NCBI GenBank assembly: GCA_023386555.1 | Contig: JAEWJK010000006.1 | Coordinates: 184,144 to 248,143, forward strand | Length of the DNA stretch: 64,000 nt | Direction of reading: 5' to 3' | From: Bacteroidota bacterium | GTDB taxonomy: Bacteria > Bacteroidota > Bacteroidia > Chitinophagales > Chitinophagaceae | In this document: positions 45,415 through 54,453 of the stretch, piece by piece | Layout of the letters: each line of letters opens with the position of its first letter | Numbering within the stretch: position 1 is the stretch's first letter | Made by a program: the position numbers and the translations under genes | Notes under the pieces: model-generated | Told to the model about the DNA's origin: nothing | What the model saw: the letters and a program-made list of their open reading frames with translations, nothing else | The model's database searches: none

Positions 45415-45646
45415 CTTCTTCGGTTTTAGGTGTTTCACCAGGTTCTTCGCATACTGCAGTCTGACTAACTGCACTGGCAACCATTGAAGCAACTCCCAGG
45501 TATCCTGCTACTTTAATGATCACTGCAGGAAGTGCAACCGGTGCAGTGATTATCGTACCACTTACGGCTCCCAGCAGCAAACCAATGTTTCTCACTTTAC
45601 GGAAGAACTTTGGCGTTTTTGATTTCACTCTTTGCTTCAGTTTCAT
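45404..45646 (-). CDS. Small membrane protein (cassette gene)
   Basis: 80 aa: basic N-terminus (MKLKQRVKSKTPKFFRKVR), two Gly/Ala-rich hydrophobic segments (about 22-60) and an acidic C-terminus (EEPGETPKTEEDG). Overlaps the DUF5675 gene by 50 bp and the next gene by 11 bp, so it is part of one tightly packed unit. Function unknown. Confidence 0.6.
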   Translation of the reverse strand: MKLKQRVKSKTPKFFRKVRNIGLLLGAVSGTIITAPVALPAVIIKVAGYLGVASMVASAVSQTAVCEEPGETPKTEEDGT

Positions 45647-46043
45647 ATTCCAGGGATTTGATTGTTATAAATACTTTTTCTGTTTTCCAGGCATGTTCAA
45701 GTACCTGGTGTAGCTTATCCCTCGCTATTCTTGATCGTAATCCTTTCCCTTCTGCAGTAAGTATAGAAACAGGAGCAATACAACCTTTGAGTTCCTTCTT
45801 TGCATCATTTGCAGGATGAATAAGGATATAAGATCTTCCTTTCACATTCAGCACATGCAGATGGTGCTTATACTTCGCACTGTATCGCTTCACTAACTCA
45901 TATCGTCCCTCCGGAATGCAGGAAACTTGCGGCTTATTGTTCAGCCAGGGCAGTTCTATGGTGTAACATATCAGCTTGCCATTATGATACAGTTGTCCAT
46001 TAGTTCCATTCGGGAAATAGGTTCGTATTAACTCCAGTTCCAT
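45597..46043 (-). CDS. DUF5675 family protein
   Basis: About 148 aa from MELELIRTYFPNGTNG; an upstream ATG at 46094 would add 17 atypical residues. The family pattern is clear: GxLYHNGKLICYTIELPW (about 17-34), SCIPEGRYELVKRYS, and RSYILIHPANDAKKELKGCIAPV (about 73-95) with H/N/A/GC positions. DUF5675 occurs in phages and bacterial elements; its His and Cys positions suggest an enzyme such as a cell-wall hydrolase, but activity is unproven. Flanked by small membrane-protein genes. Confidence 0.75.
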   Translation of the reverse strand: MELELIRTYFPNGTNGQLYHNGKLICYTIELPWLNNKPQVSCIPEGRYELVKRYSAKYKHHLHVLNVKGRSYILIHPANDAKKELKGCIAPVSILTAEGKGLRSRIARDKLHQVLEHAWKTEKVFITIKSLEYETEAKSEIKNAKVLP

Positions 46044-46114
46044 ACTATGGTTTTTCAGAGGATGAAGAAATTCAATCAGAAATTCCTCCCCCAAAGAGGG
46101 AGGAATAAAAGGGC

Positions 46115-46870
46115 TTAAACTCCACTCACTTTCACAATGCTTAATGCGTTGAAAGCACCGTTTTTAAGTGAGTACTTAACGCCGTTCACTTCCTGGAAGA
46201 ACTGAACACCCACAATAAGGAACAAAGGCTTGGTGCTGTTGGCAGTCACCTGGTTCACATGGTTGATCACTGCAGTAGCAGTTGGATCCCACGGAAGCTG
46301 AGCCGTTTCATTCTTATCTACAGTGAACACTTCATTTTCAAAATCAATCTCTGCACCTGCAGAAACAATTCTGAAGTGTGTAGTACCACCTGGAGCTGCG
46401 ATCATCTCAGAAGGAATGAAAGAAGCCATGTCAACCTTCAACTCACCGGTTACACGGTCAATGGTAGCCACATAAGGGGCATACAAGGTATTGCCCAGCT
46501 TTGCATTACTGTTGAAGTCGAAACCGATCAGTAATTCAGCTTCACCATCAATTACATTCCTCAGACCTCTTGGGTTGGTCTGATCTTCCTGGATAACTTT
46601 CACCATCTCGGTAGTTAGCCTGCTCACCACACGAGGATCTTTAGCATTCTGCAAAAGGCTACGAAGTGCATTTCTCAGCACCTTTCCGGCTTTACCGGCT
46701 CTTCCAAACTCAGAACCGTTTTCACGGGTCCTTTGGAAGTTGGGATCATTGGCAATCCTTTCTGCAGGAATACCGCCTTTCTCTCTTGCCAGGTATCCGT
46801 CCCTGGACTTATAGAAAGTAATACCACCGATAGTACCTTCCAGTTTCATAATACCACGTTGTTTTGCCAT
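46115..46870 (-). CDS. Conserved cassette protein of unknown function
   Basis: 251-aa protein beginning MAKQRGIMKLEGTIGGITFY then KSRDGYLAREKGG, a start that I recall from Bacteroidota genomic islands and prophage-like regions. The N-terminal third is basic (RTRENGSEFGRAGKAGKVLRNALRSLL); the rest is beta-rich with no signal peptide. First gene of the right-end unit with DUF5675 and two small membrane proteins. A structural or DNA-associated role would fit composition and abundance of beta strands; not shown. Confidence 0.65.
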   Translation of the reverse strand: MAKQRGIMKLEGTIGGITFYKSRDGYLAREKGGIPAERIANDPNFQRTRENGSEFGRAGKAGKVLRNALRSLLQNAKDPRVVSRLTTEMVKVIQEDQTNPRGLRNVIDGEAELLIGFDFNSNAKLGNTLYAPYVATIDRVTGELKVDMASFIPSEMIAAPGGTTHFRIVSAGAEIDFENEVFTVDKNETAQLPWDPTATAVINHVNQVTANSTKPLFLIVGVQFFQEVNGVKYSLKNGAFNALSIVKVSGV

Positions 46871-46911
46871 GGTTTTTAGTTTTTCATTGAATAATGGATG
46901 TGTCGCAATAC

Positions 46912-46943
46912 TTGGATTTGAGCTCTAAATCGTTATATTTTTG
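46912..46943 (+). promoter_or_regulatory. Promoter of the 68-aa gene
   Basis: TTG (46912-46914), 21-bp spacer, TATTTTTG (46936-46943); fits the Bacteroidota consensus. Lies in the divergent gap between the two cassette promoters. Confidence 0.6.
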
Positions 46944-47011
46944 CAACTGTCACCACAAGAATAGAATGAAGAAAAACTTCAGAAAAGAAGCAGTTCAGTT
47001 AATGCAGTATT

Positions 47012-47218
47012 ATGCAGCAAAAGGTACCAGTACGCATAGTCATTTATGCAAAAGACGTGATCAATATCACCGGTCGTAAAGAACGATCCGCCTGGAAGCT
47101 GCTTGCCCAAATCAGAAAGAAGTACAAGAAAAAGAAGGGACAGTTTATTTCCGTTTACGAATTCTGTGAATACACCGGTCTCCAGGAAGAAAGAGTTCTG
47201 CCTTTCCTGGTTGCTTAA
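47012..47218 (+). CDS. Small conserved HTH-like protein of the element's right end
   Basis: 68-aa basic protein (VIYAKDVINITGRKERSAWKLLAQIRKKYKKKKGQ, then FISVYEFCEYTGLQEERVLPFL). The order resembles a small helix-turn-helix with a 'wing' and is familiar from Bacteroidota elements. Divergent from the 251-aa gene, so it may regulate the cassette. Family function unknown. Confidence 0.6.
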   Translation: MQQKVPVRIVIYAKDVINITGRKERSAWKLLAQIRKKYKKKKGQFISVYEFCEYTGLQEERVLPFLVA

Positions 47219-47633
47219 TAGTAAAAGCTATTCAAAGCCCACTCAAAGGCTACTATATAGTTCCAGGTATAGAAATAACCTTTATATCTTGTAAGCAAAT
47301 GAGGAAGGCTCTATCATTTCATTATTCTATCTACCTCTATCTGTTTGCAGTAATAATCGGTATTACTTGCTCCGATAAAAGTTTCATAGCGTTCATGGCT
47401 GCAGTCATTTTCTGTAGCCCATTGTAACTTCTTTATGAGAATAACAAAGAGTAAGAAGGCATGTATTTTATTAAATTATTTTGGTCAGGATTGTACCGTT
47501 TTAGCTATGTGTTTCGTAAATTTGAGAATACACTTAGCTCTTTTCAATTCAAGTAACTCCATAATGGTTTATTAGGTTAGCATTTCGGTTAGCAAGCCTA
47601 AATAGCCCTTGTAAATAATTGTATTTCAATAAC
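47219..47633. other. Gene-poor right end of the element
   Basis: About 415 bp of A+T-rich DNA without a convincing gene. Contains AGGTTAGCATTTCGGTTAGCA at 47574-47594, matching the left-end site (10268-10288) at 20 of 21 bases: likely arm-type recombinase sites. Confidence 0.5.
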
Positions 47634-47656
47634 GGTTCGAGTCCCAGCGGGATCAC
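47634..47656 (+). repeat. attR: copy of the tRNA-Lys 3' end
   Basis: Exact 23-bp match to 10145-10167 (GGTTCGAGTCCC ... GGGATCAC), without the rest of a tRNA. Marks the right boundary of the element. Confidence 0.92.
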
Positions 47657-47676
47657 AGAAAGACTTCAACAATAAA

Positions 47677-47713
47677 AAATCCCTGAGATAAATAAGTCTC
47701 AGGGATTTTTTAT
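47677..47713. terminator. Hairpin terminator after attR
   Basis: AATCCCTGAGA (47678-47688)/TCTCAGGGATT (47697-47707) plus T run. Probably the original terminator of tRNA-Lys, displaced 37.5 kb by the insertion; it can also serve the convergent gene at 47742. Confidence 0.75.
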
Positions 47714-47741
47714 TGAATTAAATAAGGATTGCTTTGCTAAT

Positions 47742-48761
47742 TTAATTTCTAGAGTTTCTTATTCTTCTTATAAGGCGATAAATAAGATAAATTATTCCAG
47801 CCAATAGAGCAATGCCTATCAGTCCAATAGCTATTAATATTACCCAAAGCCAACCAAGGCCACTATCATGTGGTTCAAAGTCATCTTTGAGTATTTTTTT
47901 AAAATTGTTCGTTTCAAATTCTGCAAGAGGAAACCTGTCAAGCTGCCCGAAATATTGATTTGCGTTTTTTAATACACTATCAAAGGAGAAATTTTCTTTA
48001 TCACCTACATTATACCATAATAAAATATTGTTTGCAGAATCGGGCTCAAGATTGTTAAAAGCAAATTGCAAATGTTTGTCATCTCCCATTAAAGTATTTA
48101 CAGGATATACTCCTCTGAAATCTTTCAATGTTAGCCCCTCATTCAGCTTAATCAGAACATTTCCCCTTTCAATTTTTCCGGCCCAGGCTCTTCCTGTTTC
48201 TAAAATATAAGCGAATGCATTCCCTTTGTCTCTCCCATAACCTCTTCCAAGCATTGCATCGCTGTTATTCGTAAGAAAGTATATAGTAATTTTTGTTACC
48301 TGTTTCGGAGCAAATGTGGTTTTGAAGTAATACCAGTTCTGCATCTGCATGTTATCTATCTCCCTGTAAACAGAATCATACCCTTCTGCAGGCTTTACAA
48401 CATTTACAGATTGATCGTTGACGAATGCTTTCAGGTGATGAAGATCATTAAACATCACATTATCCACCAATTCCGCTTCATAACTTCCGTTGATGGGATA
48501 ACCTACTCTCATTGTTACCGACTTATCGGTAGTGTTATACATCCAGTATTCACCCTTGATTGCTGCAAAACCGGGATACATATTAATCAACACCAATTCT
48601 TGCTGCATTTGTATCTTGCCCAAATGCACACTATCTTCTCTGAATAATGGAATAAATCTTCCGCCATGACCGGTACTCCACATACCAGGCATAGCTGCGT
48701 TTCCATAAATGATAGAACAAACCAAACAAAGGAGAAGTGTTTGGATAAAATATTTTTTCAA
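47742..48761 (-). CDS. Membrane-anchored protein of unknown function
   Basis: 339 aa: signal peptide to about residue 22, a large extracytoplasmic beta-rich domain (about 30-300), one membrane helix near the C-terminus (GWLWVILIAIGLIGIALLAGIIYLIY, about 305-330) and a basic tail (RRIRNSRN). It contains VxMRVGYPINGSYEAEL and KITIYFLTNN segments reminiscent of DUF4424-type proteins, but I would not assign it. First chromosomal gene after the element. Confidence 0.65.
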   Translation of the reverse strand: MKKYFIQTLLLCLVCSIIYGNAAMPGMWSTGHGGRFIPLFREDSVHLGKIQMQQELVLINMYPGFAAIKGEYWMYNTTDKSVTMRVGYPINGSYEAELVDNVMFNDLHHLKAFVNDQSVNVVKPAEGYDSVYREIDNMQMQNWYYFKTTFAPKQVTKITIYFLTNNSDAMLGRGYGRDKGNAFAYILETGRAWAGKIERGNVLIKLNEGLTLKDFRGVYPVNTLMGDDKHLQFAFNNLEPDSANNILLWYNVGDKENFSFDSVLKNANQYFGQLDRFPLAEFETNNFKKILKDDFEPHDSGLGWLWVILIAIGLIGIALLAGIIYLIYRLIRRIRNSRN

Positions 48762-48781
48762 AGCATGAAGTTTCTACAAAT

Positions 48782-49672
48782 CTACCTGATCTTATAGACT
48801 ACAGAAACACCCTGGTAATTTGGTCCGAAACCAGGCATGATGCTGAGATCGTTATTCTTTTTTGTTTTATGCCAATGTGGAATTAAAATACCGGTTGCAG
48901 CACCTAAAGTATAACCCAGTATATTATCACTTAGAAAATGTTGGCCGGATTGATAACGCTGATATCCTACTAAAGCCGGAACCGCAGCTGCAACAACCCA
49001 TACATAAGGTTTTAGTTTTGAATCAGGATTCATATCGCTGAAAACCTTTGCTGTAAAAAATGTAGATGCTGCTGTTGCTGCAGTATGACCTGCATAAAAT
49101 GAACGTTGAGAATTTCTACTTACCCTTCTGTGCATTGGAGTTTCTGTACCATATACAAGAGGACGGCTTCTGTTTATTGCTCCGGCAGTAATAGAAAACA
49201 TAGCTCCGGTTACAGCCATTGTTTCAATATATAAAGTAAGTACCTGTCCAATATTTCTTGTTTGGTCACCATCTGCCAACATCATTACTACAGGCCATGC
49301 AAATGACGCATAAAAAGGAACATAGCTGGCTTTATCAATGCTTTCATCAAAGTAGCCTACATTACCCCTGTCAAAAAAAGGCACTTTATCTTTTGTTTTC
49401 GTGGCTAACTGTTCAGGGGTAAGTTCTTTTTTATTGTTAATGAGATGAACACCCAATACATTTAATCCAAGTAAGCCTGCTATAATTGGTCCGTCCTTTT
49501 TTATAGGAACTATGTAAGGTGATGGTCTTTTAGTTTCAGCAAAATTTCTGATTATTGCTGAGTTTCCTTTTGTATCGTATATCACTGAATCTTTTACATA
49601 CAATGTATCCTGGGCCATTACATTAGCAAAGCCCACCATTAACAGCATAGGAATAGATAAAAACTTCTTCAT
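48782..49672 (-). CDS. PAP2-family phosphatase, membrane-associated
   Basis: About 296 aa from MKKFLSIPMLL, which begins a signal peptide (…NVMAQ); an upstream in-frame ATG to 49717 would prefix 15 residues. Carries the acid-phosphatase signature in order: INRSRPLVYG (motif 1, RP), RSFYAGHTAATAA (motif 2, GH) and YQRYQSGQHFLSDNILG (motif 3, R-x5-H-x3-D), all in about 160-255. Expected to remove phosphate from lipid-linked substrates such as undecaprenyl pyrophosphate or phosphatidate on the outer face of the membrane. Substrate not determined. Confidence 0.85.
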   Translation of the reverse strand: MKKFLSIPMLLMVGFANVMAQDTLYVKDSVIYDTKGNSAIIRNFAETKRPSPYIVPIKKDGPIIAGLLGLNVLGVHLINNKKELTPEQLATKTKDKVPFFDRGNVGYFDESIDKASYVPFYASFAWPVVMMLADGDQTRNIGQVLTLYIETMAVTGAMFSITAGAINRSRPLVYGTETPMHRRVSRNSQRSFYAGHTAATAASTFFTAKVFSDMNPDSKLKPYVWVVAAAVPALVGYQRYQSGQHFLSDNILGYTLGAATGILIPHWHKTKKNNDLSIMPGFGPNYQGVSVVYKIR

Positions 49673-49899
49673 AGTTTTTTGTTGATTTATAGGAATGCTC
49701 ATCAAACTGCCTGCCAATGAGTTAATAAAGTATCTATGCTTTGTTTGGTGATTGTTTTGACGTTGTTGACGATGCTAGCAAAAAAGTACAAGAGTGCGAC
49801 GCAACAATGCTTAATAGCTGTAATTCAGCCGGTAAAATAAAAATCACCTTTTAGGCTGACAAGGAAATTATATCTTTAAACCTGCAAAAAAACGCAATA

Positions 49900-51822
49900 A
49901 TGGCTCAGCAAAAACCTATTGATCTGACTGATAGTTTTGAGAAAATACCCGTAAAAATCCTTCCTTCCTCTTATGACGGCTCTTCGTATGTGGCTAATTT
50001 GATTGCTAACCTGATAAAGCAAAAACAGGAATCTGGTGAAAAATGTGTACTGGGGCTGGCAACAGGTTCTACACCTATTAGCTTATATGCCGAGCTGGTA
50101 AGATTGCATAAAAACGAAGGCCTGAGTTTCAGAAATGTAGTCACTTTTAACCTTGATGAATATTACCCGATAGAACAGGAAACTTTTCAGAGTTATCACA
50201 GCTTTATGCATCGGCACCTGTTCAATCATATAGATATTGATGCAGCAAATGTCCATATTCCGAATGGTGAGTTATCAAAAGAAACGATAAAACAACACTG
50301 CCTGGAATATGAACACCGAATTGAAGCTGTTGGAGGGATAGATATTCAGATTCTTGGTATTGGAAACAACGGTCATATTGGTTTTAATGAACCCGGGTCA
50401 AGTATATTTTCCAAAACAAGATTAATAACCCTTGATAATAGTACACGCTTAGCCAACGCTCATGAATTTGCGAATATTTCTGAAGTTCCTCGTTTAGCTA
50501 TAACAATGGGTATTAACACAATTATGAAAGCAAAGAAAATTGTGTTGATGGCATGGGGGCCGAAAGCTTCTATTGTTGCCAGAGCTGTTGAAGGAAATAT
50601 GACGGAGCAAGTTCCTGCAAGCCTTCTGCAACAACACCAGGATTGTTTGTTTGTAGTAGATGCAGATGCATCTCGTGAACTTACAAGAATAAAATCTCCG
50701 TGGCTTACAGGAGAATTTACATGGACACCTAAGATGATAAAACGAGCAGTTGTAAATCTTAGTTTGAAATTGAACAAGCCAGTATTAAGTTTAACAAACC
50801 ACGACTATAACGAAAATGGTCTTAGTGATCTGTTGGTAGAAGAAGGTGATGCCTATGGCATAAACCTCCAGGTCTATTATCAATTAAGAGATAGTATAAC
50901 AGGATGGCCTGGCGGAAAACCGAATTCTGTTATTCCACAGCATCCTGAAAGAAGCGAACCTTATCCTAAGACCTGCCTTATCTTCTCCCCTCACCCTGAT
51001 GACGACATCATTAGTATGGGTGGAACATTTATGAGATTGCACGACCAGGGACATGATGTTCATGTAGCTTATCAAACAAGTGGAAATATTGCAGTAACAG
51101 ATGAGTTCGTTACAAGGTTCATGGATTTTACGGTAGGTTTTGAAGAAATGTTTGGAATAGATAATCATACAAGCCGTGAAATTTTAGAAAAAGCAAGACA
51201 GTTTCTTGCAGGTAAAAAGAAAAATCAGAGTGATACGGCTGAAGTAAGAGCTATCAAAGGTTTGATCAGACGATGTGAGGCCAAAGCAACCTGCAGGTAT
51301 GTAGGTATAAAGGAAGATAACTATCATTTCATGAATCTTCCTTTTTATGAAACTGGTACAGTAGAGAAAAAGCCAATGAGTGAGGATGACATTACCATCA
51401 CAATTAATCTTCTAAAAAAAATCAAACCACACCAGGTTTATTGTGCAGGAGATCTTGCAGACCCTCATGGTACACACAAAGTTTGCCTGGATATCATTTT
51501 TGAAAGTCTTAGACGATTGAAGGCATCAGGTGAAGAATGGGTTAAAGATTGTTGGGTATGGCTTTATAAAGGTGCATGGCAGGAATGGGATATAGCAGAA
51601 ATTGAAATGGCAATTCCAATGAGTCCTGAGCAGGTTATGAAAAAACGTTATGGAATTTTTATCCACCAATCTCAAAAAGATATGGTGCCTTTCCAGGGAA
51701 GTGATAACAGGGAATTCTGGCAAAGAGCCGAAGACAGAAATAGTAATACCGCAAATTTGTATGCACAGCTTGGTATGACTAAGTATGCTGCCATAGAAGC
51801 TTTTGTACGGTGGCATTATTAA
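49900..51822 (+). CDS. nagB: Glucosamine-6-phosphate deaminase fused to a PIG-L domain
   Basis: 640-aa two-domain enzyme. Residues about 15-275 are the NagB isomerase/deaminase, converting GlcN-6-P to Fru-6-P and ammonia: GLATGSTPISLYAEL (about 49-63), FNLDEYYPI (about 84-92), LGIGNNGHIGFNEPGS (about 151-166). Residues about 350-600 are a PIG-L/LmbE-type deacetylase with zinc motif FSPHPDDDIISMGG (about 359-372) and DLADPHGTHK (about 527-536). The fusion is a known Bacteroidota form. It would link N-acetyl-glucosamine compounds to central metabolism. Single gene, no close partners. Confidence 0.9.
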   Translation: MAQQKPIDLTDSFEKIPVKILPSSYDGSSYVANLIANLIKQKQESGEKCVLGLATGSTPISLYAELVRLHKNEGLSFRNVVTFNLDEYYPIEQETFQSYHSFMHRHLFNHIDIDAANVHIPNGELSKETIKQHCLEYEHRIEAVGGIDIQILGIGNNGHIGFNEPGSSIFSKTRLITLDNSTRLANAHEFANISEVPRLAITMGINTIMKAKKIVLMAWGPKASIVARAVEGNMTEQVPASLLQQHQDCLFVVDADASRELTRIKSPWLTGEFTWTPKMIKRAVVNLSLKLNKPVLSLTNHDYNENGLSDLLVEEGDAYGINLQVYYQLRDSITGWPGGKPNSVIPQHPERSEPYPKTCLIFSPHPDDDIISMGGTFMRLHDQGHDVHVAYQTSGNIAVTDEFVTRFMDFTVGFEEMFGIDNHTSREILEKARQFLAGKKKNQSDTAEVRAIKGLIRRCEAKATCRYVGIKEDNYHFMNLPFYETGTVEKKPMSEDDITITINLLKKIKPHQVYCAGDLADPHGTHKVCLDIIFESLRRLKASGEEWVKDCWVWLYKGAWQEWDIAEIEMAIPMSPEQVMKKRYGIFIHQSQKDMVPFQGSDNREFWQRAEDRNSNTANLYAQLGMTKYAAIEAFVRWHY

Positions 51823-51867
51823 AAAAATGTCAGCCGGAAAAATCCGGCCGACTGAATCCAATTGCCA

Positions 51868-54069
51868 TTACCTGGCAACAATAATTTTTGTTGATTGAAC
51901 GCCAGCTTCTGATATGAACTGAACATTATATACTCCTGCCGGATGTTTAACAATATTAAATGGTACAATCTCATCCGAATTGGAAACCACTAGCGATTTT
52001 ACCGTAATAAGTTTTCCCATAACATCAGTTATTCTCACTTCCATTTTTGTATTCTGATAGTTATTCAATTGTAAATTGAATATGCCACTACCAGGATTAG
52101 GATAGATTTTGAAAGTTTTCTCTGCCATTACGAAAGAAGGAGATGAGGTTTTTTGCTGGGTTGAATTGCAGTAACCAAGTTTATATCCGGTTTGCAAATA
52201 ACTCTTCAGTGTTTTATCATTTACACACATTTCCTTAAACAATGGTGAGCAGATCATAACCTTATTTTTGCCACAGCTTATATCAACCACTTGCAGTTGC
52301 TTTGTTGCAGTTACTGAACATCCAATGTTGTTAGAAGCCTTCAATGTTAAGGTTTGTGCAAGTGAACTTGTTGCGTTTGCAGTAACCTTAACTGTTGAAC
52401 TATTGTTTGCCCCGCTAATGGAAAGATTTGAACTAACTGACCACAGATAACTTGTAGCTCCAGATACTGTGGTATTGTAAGTTATTACTGATGTTGGTGC
52501 ATAGCCCAGATAAATTGTATTGGCATCGGTATTACCAGGCAATACAAAAATGTCAGGAATATTTATCTGCATAGCAGGTGTTGTTACTTCAATAACCTGC
52601 AACCAGGAACTTGTATTTCCTGAGCCATCTACTGCAGTCCATAAAATATCCGTAATTCCTTGTGGCAATATAGCACCACTAAGAGAACTTGTATTATTGA
52701 AATTGTTTTTCAAACTAACAACAGTGCAATTATCATACACCTGAGGATCAAAAGCCATATTACTGATGTTTGCTTTACAACCATTAAGGTTTGCAACAAT
52801 CAGATTATTGTTTACAGGAGTAATGATAGGTGCAACATTATCTTTTACTGTGATCTGTTGAATAGAAGTTGCAGTATTACCGAAAGCATCAGATGCAGTC
52901 CAGGTGATCGTTGTAATACCTATTGGATACAGATCATTTAACGCTGCTCCATCATTTCTTAAGCCTGTATAATTTACAGTAACAGAATTATCCGTTACCT
53001 GTATATCATTATTAATTGCAGCTGCACAAGTATATAAGCCTGCATTGTATTCTACATCCGGAGCTGAAATTACAGGAGCTTCAGTATCTTTTACAGTTAT
53101 AAATTGCATTACTGATGTAATATTTCCAGATGAATCTGAAGCATTCCATGTGATTTTTGTAATACCTATCGAATATGGTTGATCTAAACTTTTGTTATCA
53201 CTTCTTACACCCTCTACTCCTTTCATTTTATGATTATCGGTTGCTAAAGGTTGTGTTGGTATAAAACTATATGTTGATGTTCCGGGATCTGTTGAAAAAT
53301 ATAATGCTAATGGGCTATTCATCAGAGGTGGTTCAATATCTTTTACAGTTACAACAAAGCTGCAATTAGATGTATTACCACATAAATCATAAGCATTAAC
53401 TGTAACAGTCGTATTTCCTATAGGAAAAAAGCTGCCTGGCAAATGACTGAAATTAATATAAGGTTGTGCGCATTTTGCTAATGTAACAGGTATATTAAAT
53501 AACACATTTCCTCCATTAGTACCGAAAGAATGATTTGAAACAATGTTCGGAGGACATTGAATTACCAACTGTTCGGAGACAAACACCAATTTAAATCGAT
53601 CTGCACCCTGACTGTTTGCATCTGAATTGATAGCAAAATCATAAGATGGATTTGCCTTTACCTCCTGCTGAGTTCCAGTATAATTGTCTAACAAAATAAT
53701 CTGTTTAGCAACACTGAAATATTCAAAGTCTGTAAATAAAAGTTTAAAGCTACCGGTAGCAGTGCTAGCTACCAGTAGTTTTACCGTGTCATTAGTAAAG
53801 TTTATCGGTCTTGTTTGTATAGCAAAATTTACACTGCCTTTTAATGAGGCGATAAATGTGCAACAGTTCAATGATCTTGCATCCCAATATACACTTTCGG
53901 CAGTAGTTACCGAGGGATCACTTGAAAAACGAATAATAATGTTATCAATTATCTGGTTAGAGGCTGTTCTGTAATGAACTCTAATCTTGTTTGGCCAGGA
54001 TGTCTGCGGAAAACTATTAATTGAAAAAGTTAACAGGCAGAATAAGAAAATAAAGTTTTGGTTTTTCAT
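51868..54069 (-). CDS. T9SS type A sorting protein with HYR domains
   Basis: 733-aa secreted protein. Signal peptide to about residue 21. An N-terminal ~130-aa domain (IIIRFSSDPSVTTAESVYWD...ANSQGADRFKLVF, about 42-165) is shared with the truncated neighbour and the 1459-aa protein. It is followed by HYR-type units (about 170-495) with recurring GITTITWTASDAFGNT phrases, a PKD-like segment and a T9SS type A tail (FKIYPNPGSGIFNLQL ... AGVYNVQF). Likely surface adhesin or matrix protein; no catalytic motif. Confidence 0.88.
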   Translation of the reverse strand: MKNQNFIFLFCLLTFSINSFPQTSWPNKIRVHYRTASNQIIDNIIIRFSSDPSVTTAESVYWDARSLNCCTFIASLKGSVNFAIQTRPINFTNDTVKLLVASTATGSFKLLFTDFEYFSVAKQIILLDNYTGTQQEVKANPSYDFAINSDANSQGADRFKLVFVSEQLVIQCPPNIVSNHSFGTNGGNVLFNIPVTLAKCAQPYINFSHLPGSFFPIGNTTVTVNAYDLCGNTSNCSFVVTVKDIEPPLMNSPLALYFSTDPGTSTYSFIPTQPLATDNHKMKGVEGVRSDNKSLDQPYSIGITKITWNASDSSGNITSVMQFITVKDTEAPVISAPDVEYNAGLYTCAAAINNDIQVTDNSVTVNYTGLRNDGAALNDLYPIGITTITWTASDAFGNTATSIQQITVKDNVAPIITPVNNNLIVANLNGCKANISNMAFDPQVYDNCTVVSLKNNFNNTSSLSGAILPQGITDILWTAVDGSGNTSSWLQVIEVTTPAMQINIPDIFVLPGNTDANTIYLGYAPTSVITYNTTVSGATSYLWSVSSNLSISGANNSSTVKVTANATSSLAQTLTLKASNNIGCSVTATKQLQVVDISCGKNKVMICSPLFKEMCVNDKTLKSYLQTGYKLGYCNSTQQKTSSPSFVMAEKTFKIYPNPGSGIFNLQLNNYQNTKMEVRITDVMGKLITVKSLVVSNSDEIVPFNIVKHPAGVYNVQFISEAGVQSTKIIVAR

Positions 54070-54453
54070 AAGACAAGTTGGAGGGTTTGCAATATTTTAC
54101 CAGGCATATGTTTTACGAACAATGCAGGAATTACTTCATTCAGTTAAACTGAATGTCAGATTTTAAAAAAATGCTTAGTTAATGCAGGCTTTAATTCGAA
54201 GGAGGATCAAGTAAAAGTTGTGTTTTCATAGGTTTATTTTTTTAGGATCAGATATTAATCTGTTAATCGGATTATCTGCAAATTAGGTCAGAAAAAATCT
54301 ATTCGATACTTTATTAAGCCATATGAATGATCTATTAAGACACAATAAGGCAACACATTTCTATTGTAATTTATACCATGCAATAAAACTTCTGTTGATC
54401 ATTTTTATGAATAATCAATAGAGATGATAAATGGAATTAAAACTTTATCATCG
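54070..54453. other. Intergenic region
   Basis: About 380 bp of A+T-rich DNA between two same-strand genes; expected to hold the promoter of the 733-aa gene. No RNA or further gene recognised. Confidence 0.4.

Larger units (their letters stand above)
10145..47656. mobile_element. 37.5-kb integrative element in tRNA-Lys
   Basis: Bounded by an exact 23-bp direct repeat of the tRNA-Lys 3' end. A tyrosine recombinase gene starts 234 bp inside the left end, and similar GGTTAGCA-type paired sites lie just inside both ends. Cargo consists of a type I R-M locus with an Abi gene, a copper resistance operon and T9SS/lipoprotein/LuxR genes. Backbone candidates are the HTH/replication-type operon on the left and the DUF6943/DUF5675 cassette on the right. 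No relaxase, VirD4/TraG, VirB4/TraG-type ATPase or phage terminase/portal was seen, so it is best called an integrative element or genomic island rather than an ICE or prophage. Confidence 0.88.

Noticed and set aside
47299..47427. Short frame encoding a ~43-aa hydrophobic peptide with a Cys (MRKALSFHYSIYLYLF...)
   Set aside because: Could be a tiny lipoprotein, but there is no Shine-Dalgarno, neighbour coupling or family support.
10145..47656. Integrative conjugative element or prophage
   Set aside because: No relaxase, coupling protein, conjugation ATPase, terminase, portal or recognised capsid gene could be found.
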